64,000 bases of DNA from the NCBI RefSeq assembly GCF_051020955.1, contig NC_135022.1, positions 10,900,966 to 10,964,965 of the forward strand, given 5' to 3'. Of the stretch, positions 1 to 11,927 are shown piece after piece. The DNA comes from Megalopta genalis (Eukaryota > Arthropoda > Insecta > Hymenoptera > Halictidae). The stretch's first letter is position 1. Each line of letters opens with the position of its first letter. The position numbers were made by a program, and so were the translations under genes. The notes under the pieces are model-generated. The model ran no database searches. It saw only the letters and a list, made by a program, of their open reading frames with translations, and had not been told where the DNA came from.

Positions 1-560
1 GTTATATTATTAATATTATGTTCTCTCATAAAAATAACACATTACAAATTAAATTAATATCTCATTTGCATACACTAATTACATTTTTTATTTAATTGAG
101 AAGCATAAAAATGTATCTCACTTCTTCGAAGTTCTGGGCTGTAATTTGAAGATCTGTGGATCAATTATATTGCATTTCAATTGCACTCGCGATTCAAATA
201 ATTGGTACTTGAATTAACAGGAAGGTTTGAATTACGTAGTTGAATTACAATGTAATTGAATTAGCATAACCCTAATAATATCCATCTGCCCGAAACCTAT
301 CTGACTACCTGTTATTATTTTCTAATTCGTAATTTGAATTCAATTACGTGTTGTAATACGTAATTAATGGAATTGTATGATATTACTTAGTGATTTGTAG
401 TGATACTCCTATTGAATTGCTTATTAGATTGTAATCGAATCGAATGGATATCTATATTACGAATTACAATGCAATTGAATTGTAATGTAATTGAATTACT
501 CTGTAATTATAATTTCTTGAGTAATTTAATTGTAATTCTGCTTAATCTCTGACCCTTAAC
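1..560. repeat. Low-complexity ATTGAATTAC-type degenerate repeats
   Basis: The core TTGAATTAC and its complement recur irregularly, for example around 190-260, 330-370 and 460-520, giving a degenerate minisatellite. No gene is visible. A short GC-containing inverted motif (CCCTTAACC near 552 and GTTAAGGGTTA near 590) follows it. Confidence 0.6.
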
Positions 561-729
561 CGTAGAATGACTTGAAATACTTCTGGTCCGTTAAGGGTTA
601 TCCCAAGGTTATTGAGAGAGGAAATAAATGTCTATGCAGTTCTTGTTTCGTGCAACGAATGTGCAACGGCTTTATGCATTTATGGTATGCATCTCTAAAC
701 TCCAAGTAAACGTACATATTAATAAAAAT

Positions 730-922
730 TTATTGTGTTAAGACGCTATGTTCGCCGCAAGGAAATTCGTAGCTGATGGAAGAAATCTTTTCTTTTTCCA
801 GATTCTTATAAAACAAGTCATGAAAATTATAATTTGATTGACTAAATTTGCACAAAACTACAATTAAGTCAGAATCATTGAAACGAACTGGGAAAGAACA
901 AATTTCTACACTATCTGTTGCA
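730..922 (-). CDS. Possible orphan terminal exon downstream of the FAM194-like gene
   Basis: Minus-strand open stretch of 64 codons after a good acceptor (TATTGTTTTAG). It ends in a TAA that overlaps an AATAAA polyadenylation-type hexamer. The peptide includes VEICSFPVRFNDSDLIVV and ends FPCGEHSVLTQ. No family is recognised. It needs two bases from an upstream exon, and exon 8 has only a weak donor in that phase, so it may be an alternative 3' end, part of another gene, or chance. Confidence 0.2.
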
Positions 923-1370
923 CTAAAACAATACGAGTAATATATTATCTGAATGATATTCATATAATAGGAATATAATATAAAGCCATAAAAATAATAT
1001 AAGAAGTAGATATTTCTTGAATTATACTTTTCCGTTTCTCAGTCACCAGGGAAACGGTTAAATGTGTGAAGAAAATAAATTCATAACTTTACTAACAATA
1101 CTTAAAGATATAAATTTAATCTACATATAGTGACAAAAAGATAAGTGAAACCAGTTAGAATGCAACTATAAATTCACTTTACCATTTTGGTTACAAACAA
1201 TATGTACACAAGCTATTAAACAATGACATTCCTTGTTTCTCTCTGAGGAAATCGTTACGAGATCTTGTTAGAATTTGAAATTTTGTAAAAATATTGATAA
1301 ATAACGTATAATGAACGGACTGCGGATCTTCGTGTAAATTCTCGTTTCGACACATCATTTTACAAAAATT

Positions 1371-1606
1371 AGAATTAAAGAAAAATTTCCTTGGGCGACT
1401 AAATAATATAGATATTATATATAATAATATAATAATATAAATATAATAATAATATATATAATATCTATAATAATATAATAATATATATAGAATTAAAGAA
1501 AAATTTCCTTGGGCGACTAAATAATATAGATATTATATATAATAATATAATAATATAAATATAATAATAATATATATAATATCTATAATAATATAATAAT
1601 ATATAC
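1371..1606. repeat. Tandem duplication, unit 118 bp, hairpin-forming
   Basis: The phrase AGAATTAAAGAAAAATTTCC starts at 1371 and again at 1489, and the following TA-rich text is the same in both copies. Each unit is itself palindromic: ATAGATATTATATATA is answered by TATATATAATATCTAT. The near identity suggests a recent duplication, or assembly collapse and expansion of a hairpin. Confidence 0.85.
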
Positions 1607-1811
1607 AATAATATAGATGTATTCTAAACATAGAAATGCTTTCAGACTTTGTTAATTTATACATTTCCTTGCTTTTGCAAGATCTGCGCATACTATGAAC
1701 GCATGAAGATTCGCAGTCTAATAATGATTGAATTAATACAATTGCAATTTTGTACAGATTTTCGGTATACGGAGAATCAGTTGGTACTATCGGGAAGTTC
1801 AAATGGCAAAG

Positions 1812-2167
1812 TTAGAGAGACATGAACACTGGCAAACCCACCAGATATACAGTTTCCACGAGCAAGTTCTTTTCGTCGGCGTCCCATTTCCACACCAGCG
1901 GCGGGCCAGCAGGATTATCCCCCCAAATTCCTCCAATCTGATTGTAGGACAGCCTGCAGAAATAATTGGAAACTTGAACTGGAGGTGTCTCCGGGCGACA
2001 GTAATTAAAAATTCCTGTGAAATTCTTTTCCGTCACGTACCTTGTCGCGCCGTCCTCGTCAAAGACTGCGCCGTTGCCCACGGTGTCGAACACCCCGACT
2101 ATCTGCGACTTTCTTTCCACTCCCACGCAGTCTTTGCCTCCTGGGGTGAACACAGTATACATACCAT
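1812..2167 (-). CDS. Exon 8: FAM194 domain, second half, with stop codon
   Basis: Minus-strand frame ending at a TAA at 1812-1814. The peptide has YTVFTPGGKDCVGV, IVGVFDTVGNGAVFDEDG, IGGIWGDNPAGPP and VWKWDADEKN. The VFD-x-x-G-x-G-x-VF turn followed by W-x-W is the expected continuation of the FAM194 core in exon 7. The start is chosen at 2167 (CAATTTCAAG acceptor) because it restores the phase left by exon 7 and gives RK-YGMYTVF. The same frame is open to about 2240 and encodes a Cys-containing stretch (VCRNNPDDAGPGKACKNC) that could be coding if another small exon exists. The long plus-strand open frame over the same bases is an antisense shadow. Confidence 0.7.
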
Positions 2168-3456
2168 CTTGAAATTGATTCGAACAATTTTTACATGCTT
2201 TGCCCGGGCCCGCGTCGTCGGGATTGTTTCTGCAAACGCTGTCACTACTATGTCACATAAACTGCATCGTTTGTCGTTCGAAAATTCCGAATTTTTCCGA
2301 CGACAGACGGAGGCAAGAAATTTTCACGGGCCCCGAAAAATTGCCAGAAATTTTAACTCGTTTTCATTAATAGATATATCTGAACATCATGGAATTTTAA
2401 TGGTCTCTGGCGTGGCAGTCAACTTATTTAATTTTAGAGGGTTGATGAAATTTTTTGTCGCTAATATTGCTAATTTTCATACGAAATAAATACATTTCGT
2501 ATGTGGTGGAGTTCTGTGCAAGTTTATGGTAATAATTGTCGATATGGAATAATATTTCAATATTTCAGAGAAATAATAAAATGTAACTTAATAATTGTGC
2601 ACGTCTTTCAAGCGTAATATGTATAAATGAAAAATCGCAATTTGAAATATTTCTTATAAATTATCTCATCTTTTAGCAATTATAAAATCGTATCATTTAA
2701 GATTTTCATTATAATACATTTTTACTGTCGTTAAATTAAATTCTTTCATTGTAAAAGAGTTTTAAGTAATAAATACCTTCAATCAAGCTCTAGGCTCTGG
2801 AGAGTTCACTTTAAATCGTTAAATTAATTTATTACATTATTTGAAAAATTATATTTAACAACGTCAAAAGGTCAGGAGCCCAAGGGAATACGCATAATAA
2901 ATGAAATGATAATAAGAAAGATAAGTAAGCACGTGGTGTTGTCTTATTAAAGGTATTATAAAAAAAATTATATTAAATAAACTATTATTAAATAATATAG
3001 CTATATATATAACATATATTATATATATAATATTATTATATAATATTATATAATAATAAATAAATAATATTATATAATATTATATATATAATATTATTAT
3101 ATAATATTATATAATATTATTAATAATATTATATATTAAATTATTATTAAATATTATTTAATAAATTATATTCAATAGCGTCTGTTCTCAGTTCAATACC
3201 ATATCTGCATATGAAAGCATTTTTACTTTGGATTTATATAAAATGAAGATTTTATAAGAGAAATATTAATCACAGTGACATTGATCGATTAAATACCTCA
3301 ACAATTTCATCAACCACAAATTTTGTTGATTTCAAATTAAATCGTTATTATCGGTTGTAAAAGCAATAGCCACTGTCTGCGGTTGTTCTGTCATAGCGTG
3401 TGAAACAGAGCATCGATAGCATTTACATTAAATTGATATTCTGAATTTATGATTAC
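2168..3456 (-). other. Intron between exons 7 and 8, with TA-rich repeat
   Basis: AT-rich, with no open frame apart from the stretch next to exon 8. It holds an imperfect palindromic run of ATAATATTAT units at about 2990-3175. Confidence 0.55.
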
Positions 3457-3602
3457 ATTTTCGGTTTGATGATTTGCGAAACGCAATGGCCAATTTCCCG
3501 TTCGGATAGAAAACGTCCACCGTCCCATCGGGATGAAAATTCACGAAAATACTGACGCCATCGTTGTAATATATTTTTCCCTGGTGCTTGTGCCTTTCGA
3601 AC
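3457..3602 (-). CDS. Exon 7: FAM194 domain, first half (ERICH6-like)
   Basis: 146 nt between the acceptor GAACGACCAG and the donor AAAT|GTAATC. The peptide contains GKIYYNDGVSIFVNF and then FHPDGTVDVFYPNGKLAIAF. The repeated pattern of beta-strand residues with D-G/N-G turns and the phrase YPNGKLAI correspond to the YPSGxxAI core of the FAM194 family (Pfam FAM194; vertebrate ERICH6/ERICH6B). Function in insects is not known; vertebrate members are poorly characterised. The exon enters in phase 2 from exon 6 and leaves in phase 1. The overlapping open frame that starts with ATG on the same strand is a shadow in another frame. Confidence 0.75.
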
Positions 3603-4019
3603 CTGGTCGTTCAAAGAGATTAATGTTTCAGCGTAATAAATTATATAAGTTAGTTTCCGGGGCGGACTAGAACACGACACCGTCTACAATAGTGTCTTGT
3701 TAGCTTTACGCTTCGACTTAATCGTTAGCTTGTTAGCAACTAATCTCGAAGTTTGCCTTTCCGTTACCTACCACACCAGCTAACGAATATTTTATGGCGC
3801 GAATTTAATTTAATAACATGTCGCTATAAAGGAATTCTGTAATATCGATACGTAGTAATAATTCATGTGATGCGATGTCTTTAGATATCTGTGACAGTAA
3901 CATGAAGGTACATCGAAGTATATAAAAGTTAGCTAAAACTAATTAAAAGGTGTTAACGAATCTAACAGTTTAGATGAATTAAAAGGGGATTATAATTTGT
4001 TGAACTTCATTGTGAAAAT

Positions 4020-4400
4020 GTGAAAATATTTGAGAAGATGAAAATATTAAACCACAATTGTGAATATAAAAATATTTGAGAGTATGAAAATATTTGAGAA
4101 TATGCAAATATTTATGAATATAAAAACATTTAAGAATATGCAAATATTTATGAATATGAAAAAATTTAAGAATATGAAAATATATAAGAATATAAAAATA
4201 TTTCTGAATATAAAAATATTTGAGATAAGAAAATATTTCTGAATATAAAAATATCTGAGATAAGAAAATATTTTATAACATGGACAAACTTGAGAATGTG
4301 AAAATATTTGTGAATATAAAAGTATTTGAAAATATAAAATATCTTTAAATCTGATGGTATCTACAAATATAAAAACATTTGTGAACGCGAGAGTACGAAA
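4020..4400. repeat. Degenerate minisatellite, unit about 18 bp, in intron 6
   Basis: About twenty variants of GAATATGAAAATATTT with changes at the same few places. Both strands stay open, giving low-complexity peptides rich in Phe/Ile or Lys/Met. These are by-products of the repeat, not genes. Confidence 0.85.
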
Positions 4401-5497
4401 GTAGTACAAAATTTCGCGGCCAGAAACATTAAATAAAAGGTTCTAATAAAAATGTTAAATATAGTTTCAGAATATGGGTTCGTAAATGTGGTACCACTAC
4501 TAATTTCGATAAAAAAATATTTTACCTGTTTATTATCACATAAAAAGAAGTAAATATTATGTGAATTATTCATTCAGACGTGTTGCAAATGAACGTGATT
4601 ATTACTTTTGATAGTCACGAAATATTTGCCGAGAAAAGCGATGAGCGTTTATACTGTTACCATTACGAGAACCCTATGGTAGTATCGGATCGACGATTCA
4701 TTGATGCATGAAATATAACGAGCTACTTTACATGATCCAATTTTATAGTCGATGCGCCATACCTAATTCAATTAAGGCGCCCAGCTTCGCAATTTCGAAC
4801 ACGTAAAGGATTTATGTACAACTAATCCACTTTGCTTATCGTTCATACAGTAACATGCAAATAAAAATAAACATTTCCTCGTAACATGCAAACTTTCCTT
4901 GTTTCTTGGTTATTGCTTAATGTTTCAAAATTGATAATAAATTATACAATGACCTATAAAAAAAGCGAACATTTTTTTAAGATGTCTGTCCAGACCAGAA
5001 ATTTAAATAAATTTGGTTATAAGAAGTTTGATTGCATGGTACATTATCGTCTTTTAAGTCATTTGAATAATATATCTTAACAAATCTTCCTGCGTGGTTG
5101 CACTAATAGTGTTTTCTTTTTATTGAATGTTTTTGTCAATGGCAAAATCTAAGTTTCACAAAAATAAGACAAAATTTTTGTGCAATCTGCATCATAGGTA
5201 TCTTCCTATTCAAAAAATTTCAAATAATTTCAGTTACAACAAATTTGATTGCACAGTCCATTGTTTTTTTAAGTCGTTCGAATTTTTTATCTTGAACTTC
5301 CTCTCCAGTTATATTAATATCGTTTCCTGTTCATTGAATGTTGTTGTAAATGGTAAATTTTTGGTCATAAATGGTAAATACCGTTTACTTCTCATTGAAT
5401 TTTTTTGTCAAATGAAAAATTCGTATTTCACAAAAATAAGATAAAATATCTTTGCAAAGTCTACGTTATATTTCCGTAAGCGAAACACTTAAGTGGA

Positions 5498-5746
5498 TTA
5501 ACACGTTTCGTGCCACGTGTACCATCGATGGTACACGCTTGCATGTTTACTTAGTGAACTGAACAAATTGTTTACAAGAAATTTAGAACCGAAGAATCAA
5601 TTTCCACCGCAAGAATGGGCGTTGATAAGTTTTTGTTACGTTGTTATGCGTACGAGAATTAATAATTGCACGTAATACATCAAGTTTTAGTAAAATATCA
5701 AAGTGTGAAGATTCGAGTAAAAAAAGCTCGGCACGGAACGTGTTAA
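5498..5746. mobile_element. TTAA-bounded MITE (piggyBac-like), 249 bp
   Basis: Starts TTAACACGTTTCGTGCC and ends GGCACGGAACGTGTTAA, so the ends are near-perfect inverted repeats bounded by TTAA, the target site of piggyBac transposases. An internal hairpin (GTGTACCATCGATGGTACAC) lies next to the left end. No transposase is encoded, so it is non-autonomous. It lies in intron 6 of the FAM194-like gene. Confidence 0.8.
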
Positions 5747-5799
5747 ATGACAGAAGGGCTAGACTACTAGGCAGTGACTAAGATATCTTTTTCCAATTT

Positions 5800-5990
5800 T
5801 GCTATTTCTTGAAAAGACAAAAAAGAATATCGAAACGTATGTTTATCAACTTTTACTTATTCTTCGATACCTTAGTCGATTTCCACCAAATTTTCGGTAC
5901 GCGTGTAAATTATCGAGAGCTAGAAAACGTATCTTTTAAACTTTCGTTTCAGGCTCAGATAAGTTCAATAATTACGAATGTGGACTTAAC
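5800..5990. mobile_element. Fragment of a dispersed fold-back transposon family
   Basis: Shares phrases with 54840-54910 (TTCGTTTCAGGCTCAGATAA, preceded by ATTATCGAGA/ATCATCGAGA) and more loosely with the inside of the inverted-repeat element at 60815-61518. The short open frame here is not a gene. Confidence 0.5.
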
Positions 5991-6461
5991 CCCCTAAGTA
6001 GTCAGCGAAATTAAAAAATCTGGTCTAAAATTGCCTATCGTCTTTTCTTTCTGGTATTAAATGGTTTGCTAAGTAACGCGGCTTTTTGATTTAATGGAAA
6101 GCGAAGAAATAGGCAAGATAAAATGGCGAACGGAATATTTAATTTGGACACGATTAACTATTTAATGAATATTATTAGAAACATAACTGTCTTCGGTCTA
6201 AAACTGGTTCTCGCTGTTTAAATTACGATGGACTCAACGATAAATGTCTCCCCTTTATAAAGACTGCAGCAACATTGCTTGTCGCCATCCATTCAAGCTA
6301 CAAAACGTGTTAAAGACTGAAATTTGAGCAGTGATCTTTCTTTATGGTCATTTGCGTTAAACTTTAACAATCTTTCAACTGATGAAGAATGATTAGCTTC
6401 ATTTCTCATCTATTAGAAATATAACTATAACTATACGTAGCATGTGGAAGACCCAATGTAC

Positions 6462-6597
6462 CAATTCATGTGTGGTTTCGCCGATTTCGCCTGATAGTAG
6501 GAAACTTTCCTCATGGTTTTAGGGATCGGCATCGTGGTCCAGCCGCGCTTCACAAAGCTCTGGTTGGATAATTGGTACTCGATCAAGCGGCTGCCTT
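6462..6597 (-). CDS. Exon 6: segment leading into the FAM194 domain
   Basis: 136 nt, too short to show as a long open frame and found by reading the strand. The acceptor CCTTCGTTACAG is strong. The joined codon with exon 5 gives Arg-Thr-Glu-Gly-Ser-Arg, followed by LIEYQLSNQSF, KRGWTTMPIPKTMRK and KSAKPHMNW. The donor TTG|GTACAT after 6462 leaves phase 2 and makes a Trp codon with exon 7 (NW-FERH). An alternative donor, TTGG|GTCTTC, lies just downstream in the same phase. The peptide has the aromatic and basic character expected before a FAM194 domain. Support comes mainly from the exact phase fit on both sides. Confidence 0.6.
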
Positions 6598-8154
6598 CTG
6601 TAACGAAGGAATTTCACGAGGACGTCTAACTTGGCATACACGCGTAGACCGCATTATTTGGATGCGATCCGATAATGATGACCAAACATTCCCGAGCCTC
6701 AAGTGTTCCCGATTAATGATGATCTGATATCGAGTTTCAGTCAGTCTCTGTGGAATCAGGAGACTCGATAATGATGCCATGTTAGTTATCGACGTAATTG
6801 GTACTTTCGCGAACGAGACTTGTCTGACCGTTTCTTGTCCTTTTTGTTCGCGTATGACAATGAAAAACAGACTGTAGCGAAATAGATTTCAAAATAAGAA
6901 TCGATATTAGAATGTTAAAGTTCTCTGAATTTCTACGGTTTCTTTTCATTACGACATTGCTAAATAATATAGTGCAAATATGGAAAAATGCATGGATACA
7001 AAATGGATATCACAATGAATGGATAACATGTTAGATTTAGAGAGCGGCTTTTTAGATCTAATATTCGTTAGGTCGAAATAAATATGGTGCGTGATTAAAA
7101 GATGTATTATTTCGAGATTAAAACTGTTTTTGTTATAAAGAGCATCTGCGATCATTGTTACTAATCGGTTTAAAAATTGTATAGATTCGTTTCCGCATTG
7201 TTGATGAACTCAACAATAGAATATGAAACTTTTAATGCAGTCCTGATTTTATGTACTGGAATATGAGAAATTGTGTGTTTATCGCATATAGGAATCAATT
7301 ATTTTCTAGTTTAGAGTAAAATCAAATATATTGAAAACTAATTATAAGGGCTTGACATTTCTGGCGACTTCTATTAACAAAATATTTATGAATATCTTCA
7401 ACTGAAGCTTAAAGAAATAGTAACTGATTGAACCTCTGTATCAAATGAATAAGCATTATGAAGGAGCATTTTCTAGCATTTGCTGGCTATAGACACGCGT
7501 TGTTATAAAATGGTATCAATTACCTCGATTAGAAAATTCCATTTTGTTCTATTTCACCGTTCAAGTTCATAAGATCACGTGCGGCAATTCAGAAAAATTT
7601 CAGAAAGAACAACGCTTCTAAATCGCGTATGTAACTTATAAGTTTAATAAAACGAAACAGGTGTTACGCATTTTCATGTCCAAGAATTAATATTCGATCT
7701 TATTGCCACGTACGTTGAGTATTTTTATGTCAGATCTTATCCTCTTATACACTACACTTCAAATTTACTTTTTCACACATTAGACAAACATTGCATAAAG
7801 CATTATTAGCGCTCTGACAACGGGACCCAGATGAACTTTAGCCAACAGCATAAAAATCGCTATTTAAATATCTGTTACGACGATTAACTAAAATCTTTAT
7901 ATTTTTCATAAAGTTTTAGAGAAAAGCTAATGTAAGAAATAAGAAGAGTGTCTCAAAAATTATGTTAAAAAGAATTGTTAAATAAAATCAAAAACGATCC
8001 TAATCATATTCGACCACGTGTCAAAAAGAATCCGCTGTTCGAATGTTTACATCGATGTTTCCATATATCGGAAGTTAACTGTCTGAGACGCGTGTAAAAA
8101 ATCGAAGGTATGGATTTGTTTCCGGTTTCGAGGATTCGAAATATTCTCGTCTAC
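6598..8154 (-). other. Intron between exons 5 and 6
   Basis: No repeat or second exon is convincing. The bases at 6600-6800 have moderate GC and a 65-codon minus-strand open frame directly upstream of exon 6. That frame ends in the acceptor and does not match its phase, so it is treated as intron. Confidence 0.5.
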
Positions 8155-8349
8155 CTGTTCTGTAAAGATCCGGGGCTTTTGTCGTATCGCGGTAGTAACG
8201 CGATCCATTTATCTTGCTGTAATCGCCGTCCGCTTTGCTCGGACCACCTTTAGTACGTCCCTCAGTACCGGCTTCCCTCGTCTCTTTCTTACTTTTGCCC
8301 TCTGATTCGGCCGTTGATTTATCTCCCGTTCTGGCGCCACGTATTTTCC
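8155..8349 (-). CDS. Exon 5: charged linker of the FAM194-like gene model
   Basis: 195 nt, entered through the pyrimidine-rich acceptor TTTCTCTCCTGTGCAAAG in phase 1 and left at ACAG|GTAGAC in phase 1. The peptide continues the charged character of exon 4 (KSKKETREAGTEGRTKGG), then turns to SKINGSRYYRDTTKAPDLY, which looks like the start of a folded part. Phase matches both neighbours. The open frame runs a further 80 bases downstream to 8075, but those codons are better explained as intron because the phase-1 donor joins exactly to exon 6. Confidence 0.6.
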
Positions 8350-8830
8350 CTTTGCACAGGAGAGAAATCTTTATTTCGACATTCTGCTTATTACTCTGCG
8401 CATCGTGCACATAATTTCCTATCACCGCGAACAAATTCTGTATTACATTAATTCTCGGTTCTTTCGACGCCTGTTTTACGAACAGACTGCGGACGAGTTA
8501 TTACGTGCCGTTGGGTTCGTGACAAACCATCATTGGTTTTGTAGATGGTGTGTGTTACGCTATTTCGTATAATTAGTAGACTGTGGATTATTATGGAAAT
8601 TACATTTTCGAGGGAATAATCTCATTTGACGGTTAGTAGGTTCATCGTGGCTAAACTAAGTTCAAAATACATTCCCTTAAATTTTTATTTGTACATGTTT
8701 AACAACCATCTTGTCTGGAAAATACGAATCTTTTATTCTTTTAATAAATAAATAAATAAATAAATGTTGATCCATAAGATACTCTTTATTCGGGGGTTGA
8801 TGAAATTTTCTTTTCACGTTAAGATTAATC

Positions 8831-8866
<36 letters not shown>

Positions 8867-9704
8867 CTATACAAAATTCAATATATGTATAATTATTATA
8901 TTATAATTCTAATATGTATTAATTATATATATAATTATACAGACAATATATATATATATATATAATGATAAATAAAAATAAAAATGATAGATTTCAGTAT
9001 AAAAATTGTGGAGACCTTGCTTTTATTATCCGGCATCGACTTTTCTATACGTAATGTTCTCGCATAATCGTCTGTATAGTTAATGATAATAATTTAAATA
9101 AAAATAAATACCCTTTACCACAAGTTTACAGATTCCGAAAGATAGTCTCCATCGGCTTGAATTAGCCTATTAGCCTATTATATTATATTACGTGTTATTG
9201 AATTAATATTACATTATTATTATAATACTATATTACGTATTATTATATTATTGTATTACCATCGCATCATATTATCGTAATGATTGTGGTAAAAGTTGAC
9301 CAAACATATCCTTAAATTTTAATTTATACACATTTACTAATTATCTCGTTTCCAAAAACACGAAAAGCATTTTATCTTGACTAAAGAACCAAAAACTGCC
9401 AAAAACGATATTACCAAAAATCATTTAAACTTGTCAGTAAACTGGTCTTATTTTCTCGCTCTTTGAATGATACGAAAAAGATAGTTTAAAAATATACAAC
9501 ATCCGACATCGCCACGCGTCATTTTGAATTTAGTAAATCGGTAAAAAGAGGCGCGAAATTCAAATCATACCACCCTTCCACGTGAAAAGACGATAAATTA
9601 TTTATTGATACCTGGACCATTTGTCGTTAAAAGTCGTCGTAGGGACATTCGAGTTCCCCAGCACCACCCGCTGACGCTATCAAATTCTTACAAATCGTAC
9701 CTAC
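8350..9704 (-). repeat. Intron between exons 4 and 5, microsatellite-rich
   Basis: Contains a TAAA-type run near 8743-8765, a (TA)n run at 8832-8863, a second TA-rich tract at 8925-8964 and ATTATATTA repeats at about 9175-9260. Nothing coding is seen. Confidence 0.6.
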
Positions 9705-10878
9705 CAGCCTTGCCCCTCTTCATTACGTCCGAATCGGCTTCGTCGTCGCTCGATCGACCTCTCCGTTTTCCATCACGTTTACGAACACTTTCTTCCCCCT
9801 CCGTGCTGTCAAGTGCACCCTTTTTTTTCTTCGTTTGTTCCCGGGCGCTTATGTCCTCGCCAACACCCAACCTCCCTTCGAATTCGTGGTTCTTCTTTAT
9901 TCCAACCTTGTTCGTGCCGCGTCGATCGGTCCTCTCTTCATCATCCGTATCTTCTTTTCCTCTCGTCCTTCCCGATAATCGCTTTCTAGAACCAGCTCTT
10001 TTACCATATTCCTCGTCAATTGGTTCCAAACTTTGGGCTCTCTTCGATTTCTTCTTGCTCCGCGGAGGCTCTTCGTACTCCTCATCGTCCCCTAACCCGA
10101 GCTTCTTCGCTTTCGACTTCTTACCTATCGGCGTCTTTCGATCTCGATCCGATTGACCATCCTCATAATCTCCCGCTTTTGGCTTCATCGTTCCCGATCG
10201 GATGTCTTTCGGGGAATCAGCTTTCGGATAGCCTCGCTCGTGCCCCAACCTTGATGGATCCCCAGCCTTCTTCCCGGGTGATTGGTCGGTCCCATTTACC
10301 TCGCCGTCTCTCTTGAACAGCCTGCCTCTTCTACGGTCGCGAGCGGAAATCTTGTCGCTTTTAATTTCGCTCATTTTTCCAACAGCTGTTCCTTCTAAGT
10401 CCGCGTCCAGGGCTCCTCGTAACCCGGCGCGCTCTTCGCAAAGAGCACCGTCACGTTTCTCTCGTCTGCGACACCTCGCTGGAGCGCGGCCACCTTCGAT
10501 CGTACGGCACGATGCCGTTCTTAAATCTCCGTCCTCGATTTCCTCGAATTTATCCGGCCCTCGTCCAGCTGCCCCGCAATCTCCCGCCTCTGTTTTCCTC
10601 GACGACGATCCGGCCACTCTTCGAAACGCAGCGATTGGCCCATCGTTGTCCCAGCGTTTTATGGCTCGATCGATGACTCCGGGCTTCCGCGGGACACATG
10701 CAGTCCACCACCTCGTGTCTTCGACGTTGGATTCATCACCCGCAACTCGTCTGTCTCCGGGCCCACCGGAAAAGAACCCCGTGTAATCGTCGTCGCTCTT
10801 CGACTGCTTCATTCGATTGTCGCTGCGATCTGTTTTCCAGTCGTTCTGTCGCTCGCAGAGGTTTCGGGAACGAAACAT
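9705..10878 (-). CDS. Large exon 4: highly charged linker of the FAM194-like gene model
   Basis: About 390 codons without a stop in AT-rich surroundings, on the GC-richer minus strand. Composition is extreme: Lys, Arg, Asp, Glu, Gly and Ser dominate, with motifs such as GDDEEYEEPPRSKKKSKR, SKAKKLGLGD and RGRSSDDEADSD. It is almost certainly intrinsically disordered and has several lysine/arginine clusters that could act as nuclear signals. This fits the glutamate-rich, low-complexity N-terminal half of ERICH6 proteins. The donor CTG|GTAGGT after 9705 leaves phase 1 and joins exon 5 in frame as Lys-Ala-Gly-Lys. The 5' limit is unclear: the frame is open beyond the ATG at 10878 to about 10965, and GCGACAG|AAC near 10856 could be an acceptor. 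The ATG could also be the true start of a shorter gene made of exons 4-8. Confidence 0.65.
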
Positions 10879-10925
10879 AATTAGTATGTTTCTCGGAATT
10901 CGGCGACGATGAACTGAACGATGAT

Positions 10926-11350
10926 TTAACCCTTTGCGCTCGGAGCCATTTTAATCGTATATCGACAATAATTCTTCGGATTTATAGTAATTCCATTTTA
11001 TATGACGAAGTGCATTTTGCGCATACGAAATCGGGTCTCGCGACGACTCGTACAACAGTTAAACTTTTATAATATAATCATTTAATATTAATATAATATA
11101 TATTAATGTAATATAATAATAAATATAATATATATATTTTTATAGTTCCCGATTGTCAACAATTATAAAAACGAGGTGCAAGACTCGAATAATCGTATCT
11201 CCTCTTTCGAAATTATAATTGAAATTGAAGGAAAATTAGTAAGAATTTACTGTACTTCCTAAAGAAAAATTTGATTCATGCTAAACATCAGCGCGGACAG
11301 TCGTCCACTTAACCCTTTGCACTCGAGTGGCGACTCTGAGGCACCACTAC
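10926..11350. mobile_element. TTAACCCTTTGC-type element ends near exon 4
   Basis: TTAACCCTTTGCGCTCGG at about 10928 and TTAACCCTTTGCACTCGA at about 11312 are two similar direct ends of the TTAA-bounded class seen elsewhere in the window. No clear opposite end was found, so they may be decayed or nested copies. Between them is a block (AAACGAGGTGCAAGACTCGA near 11170) shared with the 226-bp array at 41485-42123. Confidence 0.45.
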
Positions 11351-11927
11351 AAAATTGTTAATTCACGTCCTAAAATCATTTTTATATTATCAAAGTTTAA
11401 ATTATTATACTAATTATATTATATTAATATTATATGAATTAATTATTTATTATTACTTATATTTATAATTATATTTATTATTATATTATATTAATATATA
11501 TATATGTATATGGTTATGACAAATTTTACTGAGTATTCTTACGAATGACATTAACTGACTTATCAATTAAAAAGCTGCAGAATTATTCTCCATAAAATCC
11601 TCTAAAATAAATAAAAGATATTCCTAATAATAGTGTGCATACAATCTTGTAAACGATGTTACATATATTGGTTTACATTCATATTATTATATATTTAAAT
11701 TGAATGTATAATTTTTAGCATTTGAAAAAGGAAATGTTAGAAAATTATGGAATGTGCTGATAGAATAAAAAAATATTTATGTTCACGTTCGTATCATGGT
11801 AATGTAAGTTTTAAATTGGTAACGCTCGAGTGACTTAGTTTTAAAAGACTCACAGATATCGTTTGCTGTTGCCACCATTCTTCGCAAACATCGTAATATA
11901 ATTCATGACTTCTGCAACAGTATGTAC

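Noticed and set aside
1803..2489. 228-codon plus-strand open frame
   Set aside because: Antisense to exon 8, whose minus-strand peptide carries recognisable FAM194 motifs; the plus peptide has none.
4047..4409. 120-codon Phe/Ile-rich minus frame
   Set aside because: Product of the 18-bp minisatellite; the other strand is open too.
6583..6780. 65-codon minus frame next to exon 6
   Set aside because: It runs in a different frame across the strong acceptor at 6598; only the bases below the acceptor fit the exon chain.
9605..10786. Plus-strand open frames of 98-183 codons
   Set aside because: They mirror the charged minus-strand exon 4 and give Ser/Pro/Leu-rich shadow peptides.
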